Below, in pieces: positions 20,324 through 32,004 of a stretch of 64,000 bases of DNA (position 1 is its first letter; every line of letters starts with the position of its first letter). The stretch is taken from NCBI GenBank assembly GCA_914767885.1, contig CAJZBQ010000041.1, positions 62,001 through 126,000 of the forward strand, given 5' to 3'. The stretch comes from Blepharisma stoltei (lineage: Eukaryota; Ciliophora; Heterotrichea; Heterotrichida; Blepharismidae). The notes below the pieces were generated by a model. It was not told the DNA's origin. It was given only the letters and a program-made list of their open reading frames with translations, and searched no databases. The translations under genes were made by a program, and so were the position numbers.

Positions 20324-21660
20324 CTACTTGTTGACGGTAAATTGAGGAAGTCCTATTAAAACTGTTGGTGTAACTTTCGCCCCAAATGAATCGGTAATGC
20401 TAGTTAAATCCATACTCGAAGATTTTGGCTTATTTTTTGATATAAAATCATAAGTTGTCATTTTATGTTTAATAAGCCAAATATGAAACAATAGCAGATA
20501 GCCATTCGCAAATAATATAGCAATAGTTAAAAACTCAAAAGCCGAGCAAATAGCTATTAACACCACATCTGCATTTTCTCCATAATCCTGATTTATCTTC
20601 TCTTTTAAGCCATTTAAATCAGCACTCCAATTATAAATTGTATAAGTGCAGCACACTAAAAAGATGGTTTCCACCATTTCCATCAATATAGCAGTTTTAA
20701 GGAATAAATTATAATTACTTTTTCCAATGCATTAGCATTAACATAAATATAGAGAAGTTCGCCGTAATTCCCAAAGGACTATCTCCACTTGTAACGCTCC
20801 CACACTCGGCTGCTGACTTCTAACCATCTCACAGCCTTCAAAGTGCTGCTTCTTCTGGATGAGGATGTGCACTAGCTACCCGAAGTTGGATGAGCTGCGC
20901 CACCGTGCCGTACACCAACAGAGTTATCTTTCCCGAAAATTTGAAAAACAAAATTTCTGATCAGACTTATGGCCAAATGGAAATCCAAAGCTTGGGACAC
21001 AACGCTCAGTATTGCGCTAGGAAGTTGCCCGATTGGCCAAGTGCGAACACCTGGTATAGCTGAGCCTCCCCTTTCCAACCTTGGAAACCATTCACCCTGA
21101 GGTAAAAAACCCCCTGAACAGCGGTCAACCGAATTTGACGTTGCCCTCCACTATCAAGTAAAATCTAGCCGGATATACACACCGAGCGCCAAATCCCTTC
21201 CACAAAGTCCCCTGCCTAACCTGCTACAGGTGTTGAGAAAAAAGGGCTGGCTCGCCATGGCCATTTTAATGTATATTTTCCCAATGCAATTGTTAACAAA
21301 TTTGCAATGGTGGTCAAATTTGTGAACGCACCTATTGCATTTCATACAATGTTTACTGTCTGGGCTCACTTCAGAATAGCATAAAGAGCAGAATGTAATA
21401 TACGTCTCGTCCAAATTAATTTTTTTCTTTTTGTACAAAATCGGGTCAGTTGGGTTAGATTTGGTTAAGAGAAAAGCGTAGAATAAAAGGAGCAGCTGGG
21501 AAAGTCCAAATAGTGAAGACATCAAAATTTGGATTAAGTAAGGCTGGGATGGGACAATAAAAAAATAAAATACAAAAATAGATGCAAAATTGTAGAGCCA
21601 GGTGAATATTTGGTAGGGGTGGGGTGGGCAGTCTAGGCCTGATTTTCTCGAGTTCTCCAT
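20324..21660 (-). CDS. DHHC-type palmitoyltransferase, split by a SINE
   Basis: The start is MENSRKSGLDCPPHPYQIF. Two TM segments and NPTDP follow, then the zinc domain CSLCYSEV..CMKCNRCVHKFDHHCKFVNNCIGK. Exon 2 supplies NLFLKTAILMEMVETIFLVC and the remaining TMs, ending PQFTVNK. Between them about 540 bp hold a reverse SINE. Both borders carry a copy of the CATTGGGAAAA/CATTGGAAAAA sequence, so CIGK is encoded twice. The exact junction is unresolved (either GK-SNYNLF or GK-IYNLF). It is the closest relative of the gene at 60720 (shared FHPYQI and NPTDP). Confidence 0.85.
20745..21283 (-). mobile_element. SINE-derived insert in DHHC gene
   Basis: On the minus strand it starts TACATTAAAATGGCCATGGC and ends CTTCTCTATATTTATG. 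Degenerate flanking duplication: TTTTCCCAATGCAATTGTTAACA on the right, TTTTTCCAATGCATTAGCATTAACA on the left. It shares interior sequence with copies at 2935, 4126 and 34851. Confidence 0.75.
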
Positions 21661-21993
21661 TTAATGTGAAATTTAATATAGCAAGCTTTGAAATAAATTT
21701 TTTAAATTCTTAGGGGTTTTGAGGCTTTAATATAATATTAATTTATGCAGAAAAACTTCTTGAGCTTGATTTTGAGATTATTTAAATAGCTATTTGAAAA
21801 TTATTTGAATTCGGCTTAAAATTATAATTAATATATTATGGCTTACAATTGTTATATTTATTACAAGAAATCCATTCATAAGCCTAATTGACCTCATGCC
21901 TTATGATTTACTGATAAAATAAATCATTTCTGTCTCATTAAATGAAAATCATTGATTTAGATTAATCTAGTTTATTATATATAATTTCAATTA
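21661..21993. other. Intergenic, nothing recognised
   Basis: AT-rich spacer between divergently arranged ends; no frame or repeat identified. Confidence 0.5.
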
Positions 21994-24201
21994 CTATGGC
22001 AAATCAACTGATGCTCTATAAGCATGAGAAGATATCACCAGTCTTTTTTCTCTTCTTGATAAAGACCGTTTCCATATATTAGGAGTCGCTCTTTCAATTT
22101 TATGGTCAGGAGATGGCGTAGTCCTTGACAGCAGCAGCGCTGATAATTTTGACCCACAATTAACAGAATTATCAAGCTTAACTGGAGGCAGTCTGCTATT
22201 TATTCAAGTAAGCAAAATATTAGTATTTCTTGACAATTCCACCCTTACTTTGTCTTTTTTAATCGCACTATCTGCAGTTCTCAGCATTGTTTTAAGGGTT
22301 TCGCTTTGCAGCTGGACTGCTTGTTGGAACTGTCTGACTAAAGTGTCGCAATTATTTTTTAAATTTTCGAAATCATTTTTTTCTGCCATTTTTGCAGAAA
22401 TTTGGAATAAATCAGTTTTTTCTGCTTTAGAAGAAATAGCTTCTTTGAGATCTGATATTGAGTTATAAAGAGCGGCGTAATCTCTGGACTGGGTTTTCTG
22501 TGACTGACTGCTGAGTCCGTATTTATTGATGTCCTCAATAATATTTTCTATGCTTACCAGCATTTCTTTGAGCTGCTCTTCTGTTGAGCTGATTTTTATG
22601 TTGAGTTCGGAAACTGAGGAGTAAAAAACTTCTTGTTTTAAGAGAGTTGATTGGAAATTTTGGATTTTTTTTATAAGGAAGTTTATTAAGAATATCACAA
22701 TTAGGCCAGTATTTAATATTAAAACTAAATTAATTAAAAAATTGCTTATTTAATGATTTAAATCAGATTTTTTGTGATATATCTTCCTTTGATCCTTTTG
22801 TCAAAATAATTTCATCAAATCTTGCTTGTGCTGCTTCAAAAGACTTTAAATCTCTTGAAAACTTGTCAAGCTTATTCCCAAAATCTTCAATTTTTGGCAA
22901 AATATCAATTTTCAGCTTTCTAAACTCCTCACTTGATGCTTTCGTCTCCAAAATATCGTTAATTTTATCGATTTCTATCATTCAGGGTTTCGCATTAAAC
23001 ATCCCAGTTAAGTCATTCAGCATTTTTGTCAATGAGTCTTTATCCTTATTCTACTCCTTGGTAGCGAGCAGGAATTTTGTTCACTAAAAGTGTTTATTTC
23101 TTTATAAAAAAATTTTTCAATTTTAAAAACCCAATTTTAAAAAATCTTATTTAAGTTATATAAATAGTTTTTTAGGACGCACAGTTTTAAAATTCTATTA
23201 AACTAGCTTGAGATATATATTATTATAAAGATTAAATACATGTTAAAATATTCTATAGATAGTTATTTATATAAAAAAAATAATTGCATGGGTTGATTTT
23301 CCTAAAAATACGATTTTTCTATGTTTTGCTCGCTAAACAAAAAGGGAAATTAGAAGTTTTTAGCAATATAGCATCTATCCTATTTTCAAACACATCCTGC
23401 TTCTTGTTAATCATAAAAACAGCAGTCTCATAAGCTTCACAGTCCATTTTCAAATTTATCAGTCCCCTCAGCTCATCGTTAATTTTTTCCAAAGACTCTT
23501 TTACCTTATCAGCTGTCGGTAACAAATTAAGCCTGTCCTGGATTATTTCTATTTCTTCATTAATTTTGGCAACTTCACTACGATAAGCCAGCTGTTTTAC
23601 AGTTCCTTCTAAAATCACAAAATTTTCCAGAGGTGTAAAAGTATCAACCCTATGATCTAAATTGTCAAGGTCTTTAATTTCTGCTTTTAAAGCAAGAACA
23701 TCTTTCATATCCTTATTTTATCAAGCATTGCTATAATTATTTTCATTAACAATTATTAACAATTTTACATAAATTTGCTATATAAAGCACTTCGTCGCTT
23801 AAAGACCCTGAAACATCCCTCAAATTATTGGCTTGGTCCTGCAACAAATTTGCTTTGGCATTAACTGAGTCTGTTAGTCTTCTCAGCTCAATAATAGCAT
23901 CGTTGAATTTTGAATTGGAAGACGCTGCGTTAGAATCCATCAGTTTAAGCTGCTCTTCTAGTGAAGTAAATAATCTCATGGTGTCTTCCATAAATTCTGC
24001 CTTGAACTCTTGTTTAAGAGTTGTTATGATAGGAGAAGGATCAGTTCTGAAACGTTTTTTCTTGGTAATCAGGTCATTGAATTCTTTTAAAAGGCTGCTG
24101 TGAGAAGCGAGCTGCTCTGATATTTGGGTGACTTCATTGCGAAGCTGCTGAAGGTCTATTGGAGAGGTAGATGGATTATCTCTGCTGGCTTGTGCTGACA
24201 T
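21994..24201 (-). CDS. Long coiled-coil protein, unknown
   Basis: About 572 aa after removing three IESs, total 573 codons. The start is MSAQASRDNPSTSPIDLQQ. Nearly all of residues 15-500 is heptad-like helix rich in Lys, Glu, Asp and Leu (for example DILPKIEDFGNKLDKFSRDL). The C-terminal 70 residues are basic and Ser-rich (RTTPSPDHKIERATPNIWKR). UGA is Trp at MLLTW-INSRLP, which extends the gene 200 bp beyond the apparent end near 22204. No family recognised; a cytoskeletal or basal-body structural role would fit but is not shown. Confidence 0.8.
22676..22781. other. IES in coiled-coil gene, 106 bp
   Basis: TA-bounded; removal joins KED|IKKIQNFQST. Tentative by alternative TAs. Confidence 0.65.
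23043..23352 (-). mobile_element. Degenerate family B MITE as IES, 310 bp
   Basis: The edges retain CTCCTTGGTAGCGAGCAGGA and TTTTGCTCGCTAAACAAAAAG; the interior has TTTTGTTCACT. Removal joins LLKTS|KDSLTKML in frame. Confidence 0.75.
23710..23782. other. IES in coiled-coil gene, about 73 bp
   Basis: Joins DEVLY to MKDVLALK. Shorter alternatives (46 or 49 bp) also keep the frame, so the left edge is uncertain. Confidence 0.55.
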
Positions 24202-24288
24202 CAGGGATTAAATATGATTATTTATGTAAATTTACCTTAATATACTTCTTTTTTAGCAAAAATGAGATTATTTATTAAATAAAGATTA

Positions 24289-24907
24289 CCCTCCCTCAGC
24301 AACAAAACCATTAGAAAAATCCCTATTTTTGCCTAAAACCCCCGCAAAAAATATTTTGATATATAAGTGATAATTTAGTATAATGAAACCTCAAGCTAAT
24401 TCTGCTTAATCTTAAACAATAAATTAAATTAGTATTGCTTCAATTTTTGCGAATTAGGATTTTTTTAAATTTCGAAAAAATAATTTTTTTTAAAAAATTA
24501 CCTGACTCCCCCCCCCCCTCCATGAGTGAACAAAAAAATTTTGTTCACTCACGGAGGGGGTTATTTTTTTTTTTTTAAAAAAATTTTATATATAATTTTT
24601 TATAAAAAATTTTTTTTGAAATTTAAATTTGAAAGCAAATATTAATTTAATTTATAAAATTTATGTTTTAAAATAATTCATTTAAAATTAAACAGAATTA
24701 GCTCTAGATTTCATTATATTAATTATCATTTATATATCAAAATTTTTTTCCATAAAAAATTTTTGTATTAAAAAAATTTTTGTTCACTCACGGAGGGTGG
24801 TTTTGGGCAAAAAATAGCGATTTTTCTAATGGTTTTGTTCACTCACGGAGGGGGGGGGGGAGTGAGCGACAAAAATTTTTTTGTCCACTTACGAAAGGGG
24901 GGAGTTA
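24289..24907. mobile_element. Family B MITE carrying a second MITE nested inside
   Basis: The outer plus-oriented copy starts CCTCCCTCAGCAACAAAACC at 24289 and ends TTGTCCACTTACGAAAGG near 24907, flanked by TA. It is split at about 24505 by a complete minus-oriented copy (24506-24862) whose ends are cleaner and carry longer C/G runs. The inner copy is flanked by TGA on both sides. The inner copy is therefore the younger. Confidence 0.85.
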
Positions 24908-24963
24908 ATTTTTTATAAGAGTGCTTTGAGGCTTATATGCTTCAAAAGTATAAAATTAATAAA

Positions 24964-26459
24964 TTATCTAATATTTTTTGTAGTAAATTTATAAGGCCAA
25001 AGATCACCCCAATGCGACTTCCTAGCAAACCTATATGACTCTTTATCATACTTAGACTTGCTGACTATGTATCTCCCTTTTTTCCCTTCTTCACATACAT
25101 CAACAATCACATTTCCCTTCCTCTTAATAGCAGGATGCACTAATCTTTTCCAAAAAAAGCTTTTTTCTTGCAGTGTCTCTGCTTCTTCTTCATTATTTAA
25201 ATACTGCCTCGGCAATGGCCCTCTGTGAAGCAAAATATACGAAAACTTTTCATTATCAGTCGGCATTTCTTTAGGGCTTTTTCCTATAACAGCTTTAGGT
25301 CACCTACTGGCAAACTGTGAAAAATGACACCAGTCGTGTTTATCGCTGGCCTGTGGGCATACACCTTCATGTGGGCAAGGGGCTACTATATTGGCTTCTT
25401 CTCTGGTCATTGTATTTAAAACCCACTCTCTAATGGAATAAATCAGTCGAAATCCTTTTGGGGTTCCTGGCTCTATAAAGAGGAGCAGTTTATTTGTGCG
25501 ATGCCAAAGGGCGTCTAGGATAAGATTGCGGGTGACTGCGTTTTCTACTTCGCCAAGGACGTAGCTGCACAGTACAATATCAAATAGCCCTTCTTCGTCT
25601 CCGATTCCAGGCAGATTCGCTAGAGTTTCGTACCATTGTATTTGAGGTAATTTTTCTGTTAGTTTTTTCCCTATTGTTCTCATATTTTTAGAAGGCTCTA
25701 CCGCAGCTATCACAATAAATTATGAATAAATCCTTAATTTTTAATAAAAAACTTAAAATTCCTATTAATTATAAAAAAGTATACAATTTTTGTGTTCGGG
25801 TATAATGTCATTGCAGCAAAAGACCCAGCCCCAGTCCCCGCTCCATAGTCCAAAATCTTTGTTGGGTTAATATTCGGCAGCCTAGTTACAGCTTCACTTA
25901 AACACCTATACACAGTCCCATAAGATCCTGGCATTATTCTCCACGTATACCCAATCGCATGCTCTTCTTGATACTTCAAACTCACAGCTGGTGCTTTTTC
26001 ACTTACAATTTTAGGTATCTCCATCTCCCCAGCGACCATTTTCGCATCAATGATCTTCGGCAGCCTTTCATGCCTATAGCTTTTCAGCTCCTTTACAGGC
26101 GTCCTTGGTCCTATCAGCTCATAAGTGGTGGCAAATGGCTTTAATTTAGTAATATCCTGAGGTTTTTCAAGCCCATGAAGCTCTGTTAGTATTTGTGCTG
26201 TTTTGTATCCCCATTCTTTAATAGTCTTTGAAGGCCTTCCAGAAAAGACCTTTTGGGCTGACTTGTGAAGCTTGTCTGGGAGGTCTACAAGGGCGATGTA
26301 TCTTTTTCCCATCCATGCTCGATCTTGTAATTGGACTGCTTTTTTTCCAGGCTCTGGCTTTACTAGAGGTTTTTTGTCGTCTGCTTTTTCTTTGGCTTCA
26401 GTGAAAAGGACTGTTTTTTTGACTGACCTGGCAAATGAGCGGGTAAGCCTAATTAGCAT
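24964..26459 (-). CDS. RSM22: Mitochondrial RSM22/METTL17-type methyltransferase-like protein
   Basis: Mitoribosome small-subunit assembly factor family. The presequence is MLIRLTRSFARSVKKTVLF. YGTVYRCLSEAVTRLP precedes the SAM site ILDYGAGTGAGS (about 207-218), then IAAVEPSKNM as the motif II acidic strand. A cysteine cluster CPHEGVCP...WCHFSQ fits the family's metal-binding site. The C-terminus has FSYILLHRGPLPRQ. 473 aa after a 74-bp IES is removed; 474 codons exactly. UGA is Trp after FASR (W-PKAVIGKSP). Confidence 0.92.
25710..25783. other. IES in RSM22 gene, 74 bp
   Basis: TA at 25708-25709 and 25782-25783. Removal joins NTKI|VAAVEPSKNM exactly at the SAM-binding region. Confidence 0.85.
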
Positions 26460-26519
26460 AATATGTAAAAAATTATGAGAAAGACTTATGTTATTGTTTC
26501 AATAATAAATTTTAATAAA

Positions 26520-27675
26520 CTAGCATAAAAGTCTAATAATAAGCTTATTATCAGATTTCTCTATAAAACAAGGCAAATGCTTATAATTTTTATATAAATT
26601 TAGTAGAAATAATATAAATAGCCTTGCTTTATCGTAGCCTACAGCAACTAATTTATCTCTACACATCGCGATCCCTGTAAGTAAGGTGTTAGGGATTTCT
26701 TTAGAAAGGACTAATTCCAGCTCATCTCTTTGTAAAGTTCACACATTAACACAGCAGTCTTCAGAGCAGGAGGCAAAAATCCCTCGTTCTGGGTAGCTTG
26801 CAAGTCCTGTAATCCACCTTGTATGTGACCAGACACTGAATGCGATTGTATGGGTATTCATGTCATAAATCCTGATTTCTCCATTTCCGAAAGAAACACA
26901 AGCGTATCTATAGACCATGCAGGCGCCGGTTCCTGATACTCCAGCCCCTTCTGTTTCTAGAATTCTAATAGTGTTGTTTGCTCTGAGGTCCCAAAAAGTA
27001 ACCCCGCCAAGCTCGTCACAAGTTAAGGCTTTAACTCCTAGGCTGACTATTGCTGATATAGGAGCTCTTCTTACAGGAGAAATCGTAGATTGTGGGTCTA
27101 TTTTTATAGTATTTTCGCTATTTTTTATCAATTTTGGGTACAAAATCTTTTTAAAATCTATTCTTGAATGCCCCAGTATGCCAAAAATCGCTTTTTTACC
27201 TAATTTTTTATAAAAATACTAAAAGACTATATTGTGTATGGCCTTCTTCTGAAACTCTCATAAGAGTAATAGTCCCCAGCGAGCTTCCAATAAGAATACA
27301 GCTCAAATCCTCACAGCCATAGCCTCCAGTAAAATAAGTATCTGCCCCAGCTCCTGCAAGTTCCCCTTTATTAAAATAAGCGAGCATGGAATTTCCATCT
27401 TCGCTTCATATCTGCATGTTTTGCTCCAAACCTAGAAGTAAAAAGTATCTTTGGCCTAAGCGGACGTAGCCCATATAAAGGATGGTGTTTGCGTCGTTGT
27501 ATTTCACGGTAGAAAAAACTGATGCTTCTGGGCTGGTTATGGATTGGAGACTGATGAGGTGGATTTGTGGGTTTGGGGTTGTAGCATTAGTGACGTATGC
27601 CAACCTTTGGTCTGATGCGGAAAGATTGTTGTGGAGCAGAGAAGGTGTTACTGGGATTGCTACTGAGTTTTCCAT
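26520..27675 (-). CDS. WDR54: WDR54-like WD-repeat protein
   Basis: About 374 aa. Starts MENSVAIPVTPSLLHNNLSA, the WDR54-type N-terminus. Blade-like strands include VFSTVKYNDANTILYMGYV, GGVTFWDLRANNTIRILE, YACVSFGNGEIRIYDMNT, SVWSHTRWITGLASYPERGI and CSEDCCVNVWTL. A short insert at 27200-27227 (28 nt, GT...AG; or 31 nt between TAs) must be removed to keep frame. The last 30 residues (RLFILFLLNLYKNYK...) look unlike the family and may hide another junction. Role in other eukaryotes is poorly known (endosome or axon transport). Confidence 0.78.
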
Positions 27676-27883
27676 ATAAATTGTTATAAAATATAGCCTT
27701 TTTTCAGCAATTTGTATCCTTTTCTGTAATTTTTAAATCTTTATGTTTATATTTATGACATTTTAATGCTTTATTTATATTATAAGGTATAAATTTCGCT
27801 ATAAATTGTTGCAGTTTATCTAACTTCTCTAAAAAAAACCTCTTAATATACTATTCTTCTCCTAACATAATTAAATTTTTACA

Positions 27884-29482
27884 ATGTAAATTTAAGTTAG
27901 GTCCTCTCCAAGCTCTTCCACAATAAACCGACCTTCCTCTCAACAGAGCCGCAGTATAGGAAACTATATCATCGGCAAAACCATCGGCGAAGGCACTTTT
28001 GGAAAAGTGAAACTTGGCGTCCATATTCTAACTGGAGAAAAAGTCGCAATAAAAGTCTTAGAAAAAGCAAAAATCAAAGACCAAGCTGACGCCGAACGCG
28101 TTTCTCGCGAAATAAAAATCCTGAAAATGGTCCATCACCCCAATGTAATTCAGCTCTATGAAATCATAGAGTCTACCAAGCAGCTATATCTGATCATGGA
28201 ATTTGCTAACGGTGGAGAGCTGTTTGACTATATAGTTTCAAAAGGACGCGTAAAAGAAGGAGAAGCCTGCAAATTTTTTCAACAAATTCTGTCTGGGATT
28301 TCTTATTTGCATAGGCTGAATATCAGCCATCGTGATTTGAAGCCTGAAAATTTGTTGCTTGATGAAAAAAATAACATAAAAATCATAGATTTTGGGCTTA
28401 GTAATATATATAGGCCTGGGGAACTGTTAAAGACGGCGTGTGGAAGCCCGTGCTATGCAGCGCCAGAGATGATTGCGGGGAAGCGTTACCATGGGAATAG
28501 GGTTGATATTTGGAGTACTGGGATTATTTTGTATGCGCTGATATGTGGATATCTGCCATTTGAAGATCCGAATACTGCTGCTTTATATAAAAAAATTTTA
28601 AGTGGTACTTATGTGTGTCCTAAATGGATATTACAATATAAATACTCTTAATTAGCAGAAATAATAGTCAAAATTATTTTTTATAAAAAATAATATCAGA
28701 TTTATAAGAAAATTAAATTTTTTTTTTAAAAAAGAATAAGCACTGATGGAAAAGATTTAATGAAAAGAATTTTAAATACAAACCCAGAAGAAAGATACAC
28801 AATTGATATGATAAAAAGGCATCCATGGTACAGCCTGCACCATCCACAAGCTGTTAACATTGAAACTGATGTCCAAATTGATGAAGATATATTAAAAGAG
28901 CTTCCGAAATATGGAATTGACAGTGAAGCAGCCAGAATTAATCTGCAAAGCAATAAGCACAATAATATAACCACAACCTATTATTTAGTCAAGAAAAAAT
29001 GAATTGAAGAAAAGCCTAAACTTTCCTCAACCTTTATAAAAACTATAAGAAATGAAGAAATGATGAAGACTTTAGATAGAAAACCTTTTGAAAGCACAGG
29101 AGGAAGCTCTTCTAAAGATCATGATTTAGTCTACAAAGGACCTATTTTAAGGTCGTATTTTAAACATACACGAGCAGAAAATGCTCAATCTGCAGTTAGA
29201 GGCCGCCAAAATGTATATATGAGTTCTGTATCTCCACATTCTCCAAGAGAACAAAGATCATCAAGCATAAATACATCAACAAGGCCACCAGTTGCACCAT
29301 TAATTCCAAGGATCCCTAGTAAATCGAAACAATCTGTTTCTCCAAGACCAATTCGTGGAGGGAGAACTTATGTTATATCAGCAAGAACAAAAACTCCTTT
29401 AGACCATCAGTCTTTAAATTCGTCACTGCGACAATCTCCAAGGGTAGGAATTGATGGTGATTTATTTGTTTTTAAATATTAA
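27884..29482 (+). CDS. SNF1/AMPK-type Ser/Thr protein kinase
   Basis: 491 aa. A 15-nt intron (27886-27900) lies inside the start codon: AT from 27884-27885 joins G27901 to give MSSPSSSTINRPSS. The kinase has IGEGTFGKVKLG (P-loop), VAIKVLEK (Lys), HRDLKPENLL, IDFGLSN, and the activation loop ending LKTACGSPCYAAPEM, as in SNF1/AMPK alpha. A UBA-like segment follows (DILKELPKYGIDSEAARIN). A 108-bp IES (28631-28738) splits WI|STDGKDLMKR. The basic, Ser-rich tail has SPRPIRGGRTY. UGA is Trp once. Total 492 codons. Energy-sensing role inferred from family. Confidence 0.9.
28631..28738. other. IES in SNF1-type kinase gene, 108 bp
   Basis: TA-bounded; removal restores CPKWI|STDGKDLMK of kinase subdomain X/XI. 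Confidence 0.85.
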
Positions 29483-29593
29483 AATAATTTTTTTTTTTTA
29501 AAATTGTTTTTTATATATAAAAGAATTGACACTAGCTCTAAAGCAGACGATTTTTCTTTTAGACTAAGCTAATTTGTTGTAATTACAATTAAA

Positions 29594-30527
29594 ATGGACC
29601 ATATCACTCCTGAGCAAGTTTTACAGTTGAGAGAAGCAACCCCAAACTTCCTCTGTCCTCTTTCTGCGAATATTTATAACATAGAGTTCGTATACTTCAA
29701 GGTCAGGGATTTAGAGTCTGGAATGGTTCTTTTTGAGGTCCAAAATGACAGTGAAGCCCCAGCAGAGCCAATTGGAGAAGACGATTCTGTGAGGACAATC
29801 AAATATCATTTGGGGCCTGATTTTTTAAAGCTCAGAGCATTGGGGAGCACGATTGACTTCACAGTAGGAGCCAGAGAGGTAAGAAACTTCCGAATGATTG
29901 AGAGACATTACTTTAGAGATACTTTACTTACTCCCCCCCCCCCCCTCCGTGAGCGAACAAAAAAATTTTGTTCGCTCACGGAGGGGGGTTAATTTGTTTT
30001 TTTTAAAAAAAAATTTATATATAAATTTTATAAAAAATATTTTTTTCGAAATTTAAAAAATCCTAATTTGCAAAAATTGGGAAGCAAATATTAATTTAAT
30101 TTGCAAAATTTATGTTTTTTAAAACGCAATTTGTTTAAAATTAAACAGAATTAGCTCTAGATTTCATTATACTAATTATCACTTATATATCAAAATTTTT
30201 TTCCATTAAAATTTTTTCTATTAAAAAAAATTTTTGTTCACTCACGGAGGGTGGGTTTTTGGTCAAAAAATGGCGATTTTTCTAATGGTTTTGTTCGCTC
30301 ACGGAGGGGGGGGGGGAGTTAAGAATTTTGATTTTACATTGGATTTCTGCATCCCAAATACCAGAAACTCTTGGGAAGTGATATATGAGATTCCTGAACT
30401 TCCTGAAGACCTCCTACAACAAATGATTGACAATCCATGGGAAACTAAATCAGATAGCTTTTATTTCGTTGGAAATCAGCTTATAATGCATAATAAGGCT
30501 GAATATAATTATTCACCTTTAATCTAA
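29594..30527 (+). CDS. UNC119: UNC119 lipid-binding chaperone
   Basis: Binds myristoylated N-termini and delivers them to cilia; released by ARL2/3. 180 aa after removal of the MITE IES. Family signatures are VYFKVRDLESGMVLFEV, VRTIKYHLGPDFLKLRALGS, NFRMIERHYFRDTLL, then FTLDFCIPNTRNSWEVIYE and SDSFYFVGNQLIMHNKAEY. Start is ATG at 29594. The IES sits between DTLL and KNFDF. Potential clients in this window are the two MG-starting proteins at 50700 and 56696 (inference). Confidence 0.95.
29931..30321 (-). mobile_element. Family B MITE as IES in UNC119, 391 bp
   Basis: Intact copy. Hairpin end at left (CTCCGTGAGCGAACAAAA facing TTTTGTTCGCTCACGG), single plus internal direct motif at right. TA at 29929-29930 and 30320-30321. 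Removal gives CTT AAG AAT and 181 codons. Confidence 0.95.
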
Positions 30528-30612
30528 AGGCTATTAGAATAAGTATTATTGCTATCTGAAAGCTCTTAGTTTAAAATTATTATTGGTCATTTTACCGATT
30601 ATTTTTTATTAA

Positions 30613-32004
30613 TTAGCTTAATTTCCTTCCTTTAGTCTGGCTGTCCTGGCTCCTTGATTTTTTGAGTTTATAATTTTCTGCAATAACATCCTTTACTTTT
30701 TCAACTAAATTTTGCGTTTCAGCTGAAAAAATTTCACATAATTCATTGATTACTTTTTGGTTAGGAGACTGCCTGATTTTCATATATTCTTCAAGGATAC
30801 AGGTGAGCCATTTCCAGATTTGATGGACATTTGGGCTTTTATCGAATGTATTTGGAGGAGAGCAATCAATTATCAGCTTTGTCATATGCTCTATTTAATT
30901 AAATTTGACCCAAAAAATCTGCTATTTTCACCTAGAAAATCGGAATAACCCTTAAAATTATTGAGGCAGTTATTATAGAAAGATTTATTATTTAAAAGTT
31001 TTTTGTCTTTTTTGAATTTTTCATGAAATTGATAAAGATGCACCACTTTTGAATATAAATCTTTTCTATGCGAAACACCTACAATTTTCATCATATCTCT
31101 GCATAAAGAGCTTACAGATTGAGTTCTATCAGTCATAGGCTGAGTTAACGTGCTTTCTCTAGTTTGTGTGGCTTCTAAATAATTGAAATCTCTTGACAGC
31201 TTACTCGGGCTTTGAGATTTTTCTGCTTTAATCCTATCGATTTCTTTTAAAAGCATCAGCCTTTCTTTTTCCAGCTCATTTATTTGGCTATCCCTCACAT
31301 TTAGCTGCTGCTGATAAGAATTAATAAGCTTGCCATTATCTGACTCTTTTTTAGTCTCATCTTTAGATTTCAGCAATACATTTAAATCTTTCAGCCTAGT
31401 TATTTCATCAAGCAGCCCATCTACTTTTTCCGCTTGTCTTTTTGTCCTTTCAAGCTCTCTACTTGTCATTTCTTTTTCCCTTTTCATATTTTCAATCTCA
31501 TTCTTGTTTCTCGCAATTTCTATGTCTTTTTCATCTAAAATTCTCCTGAGACCATTATTCTCGTTGTTTAAATTTTCTAGTTGCTGCCTATAAGAATGGT
31601 TTTCTTCCTGAAACCTTTTGAGGTCTTCAGTATTTCTTTCAATAGAATCCTTTAGATCGCTTTGTAAGAAAAGCAAGTCTTGGATTTTTTGGTCTTTTTC
31701 TTTTAATTGTTTGTCGAGAAGAATATTTTTTTCTTTTTCGTATTCGAATGGCTGTGTAGGCTCCCAATGGTCGTCTGGGGTGTAGGATTCTTGGATGTGG
31801 TTTTTTAAAGCGTCAAATGTGGCAGGGATGTTAAAAGAATTTGAAATTGAGGAGTCTTGGCTGGATTTTGAGTGCGAAATTTCTTCTTTGTCGAAGTCCT
31901 TGGATAGAGATTACCTCTTCTTCTAATGAGTTTCCGAGACGCCTTAGAGTAGCTCGGATTGTGGCGATTTTTTCTTCGAGACCTTTTTCAGAGTATGGGT
32001 CCAT
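30613..32004 (-). CDS. Coiled-coil protein, possibly CEP70-like
   Basis: 433 aa after a 16-nt intron (31899-31914) and a 74-bp IES (30851-30924). The start is MDPYSEKGLEEKIATI. An acidic segment with SYTPDDHWEPTQPFEYEKEK is followed by a long coiled coil (about 110-290). Then comes a compact C-terminal part, SLCRDMMKIVGVSHRKDLYS and GENTFDKSPNVHQIWKWLTC. A short globular module after a coiled coil is reminiscent of centrosomal CEP70; I am not certain. Frame total 434 codons. Confidence 0.75.
30851..30924. other. IES in coiled-coil gene, 74 bp
   Basis: TA at 30849-30850 and 30923-30924. Removal merges two overlapping frames into GEN|TFDKSPNVHQ. Confidence 0.75.
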
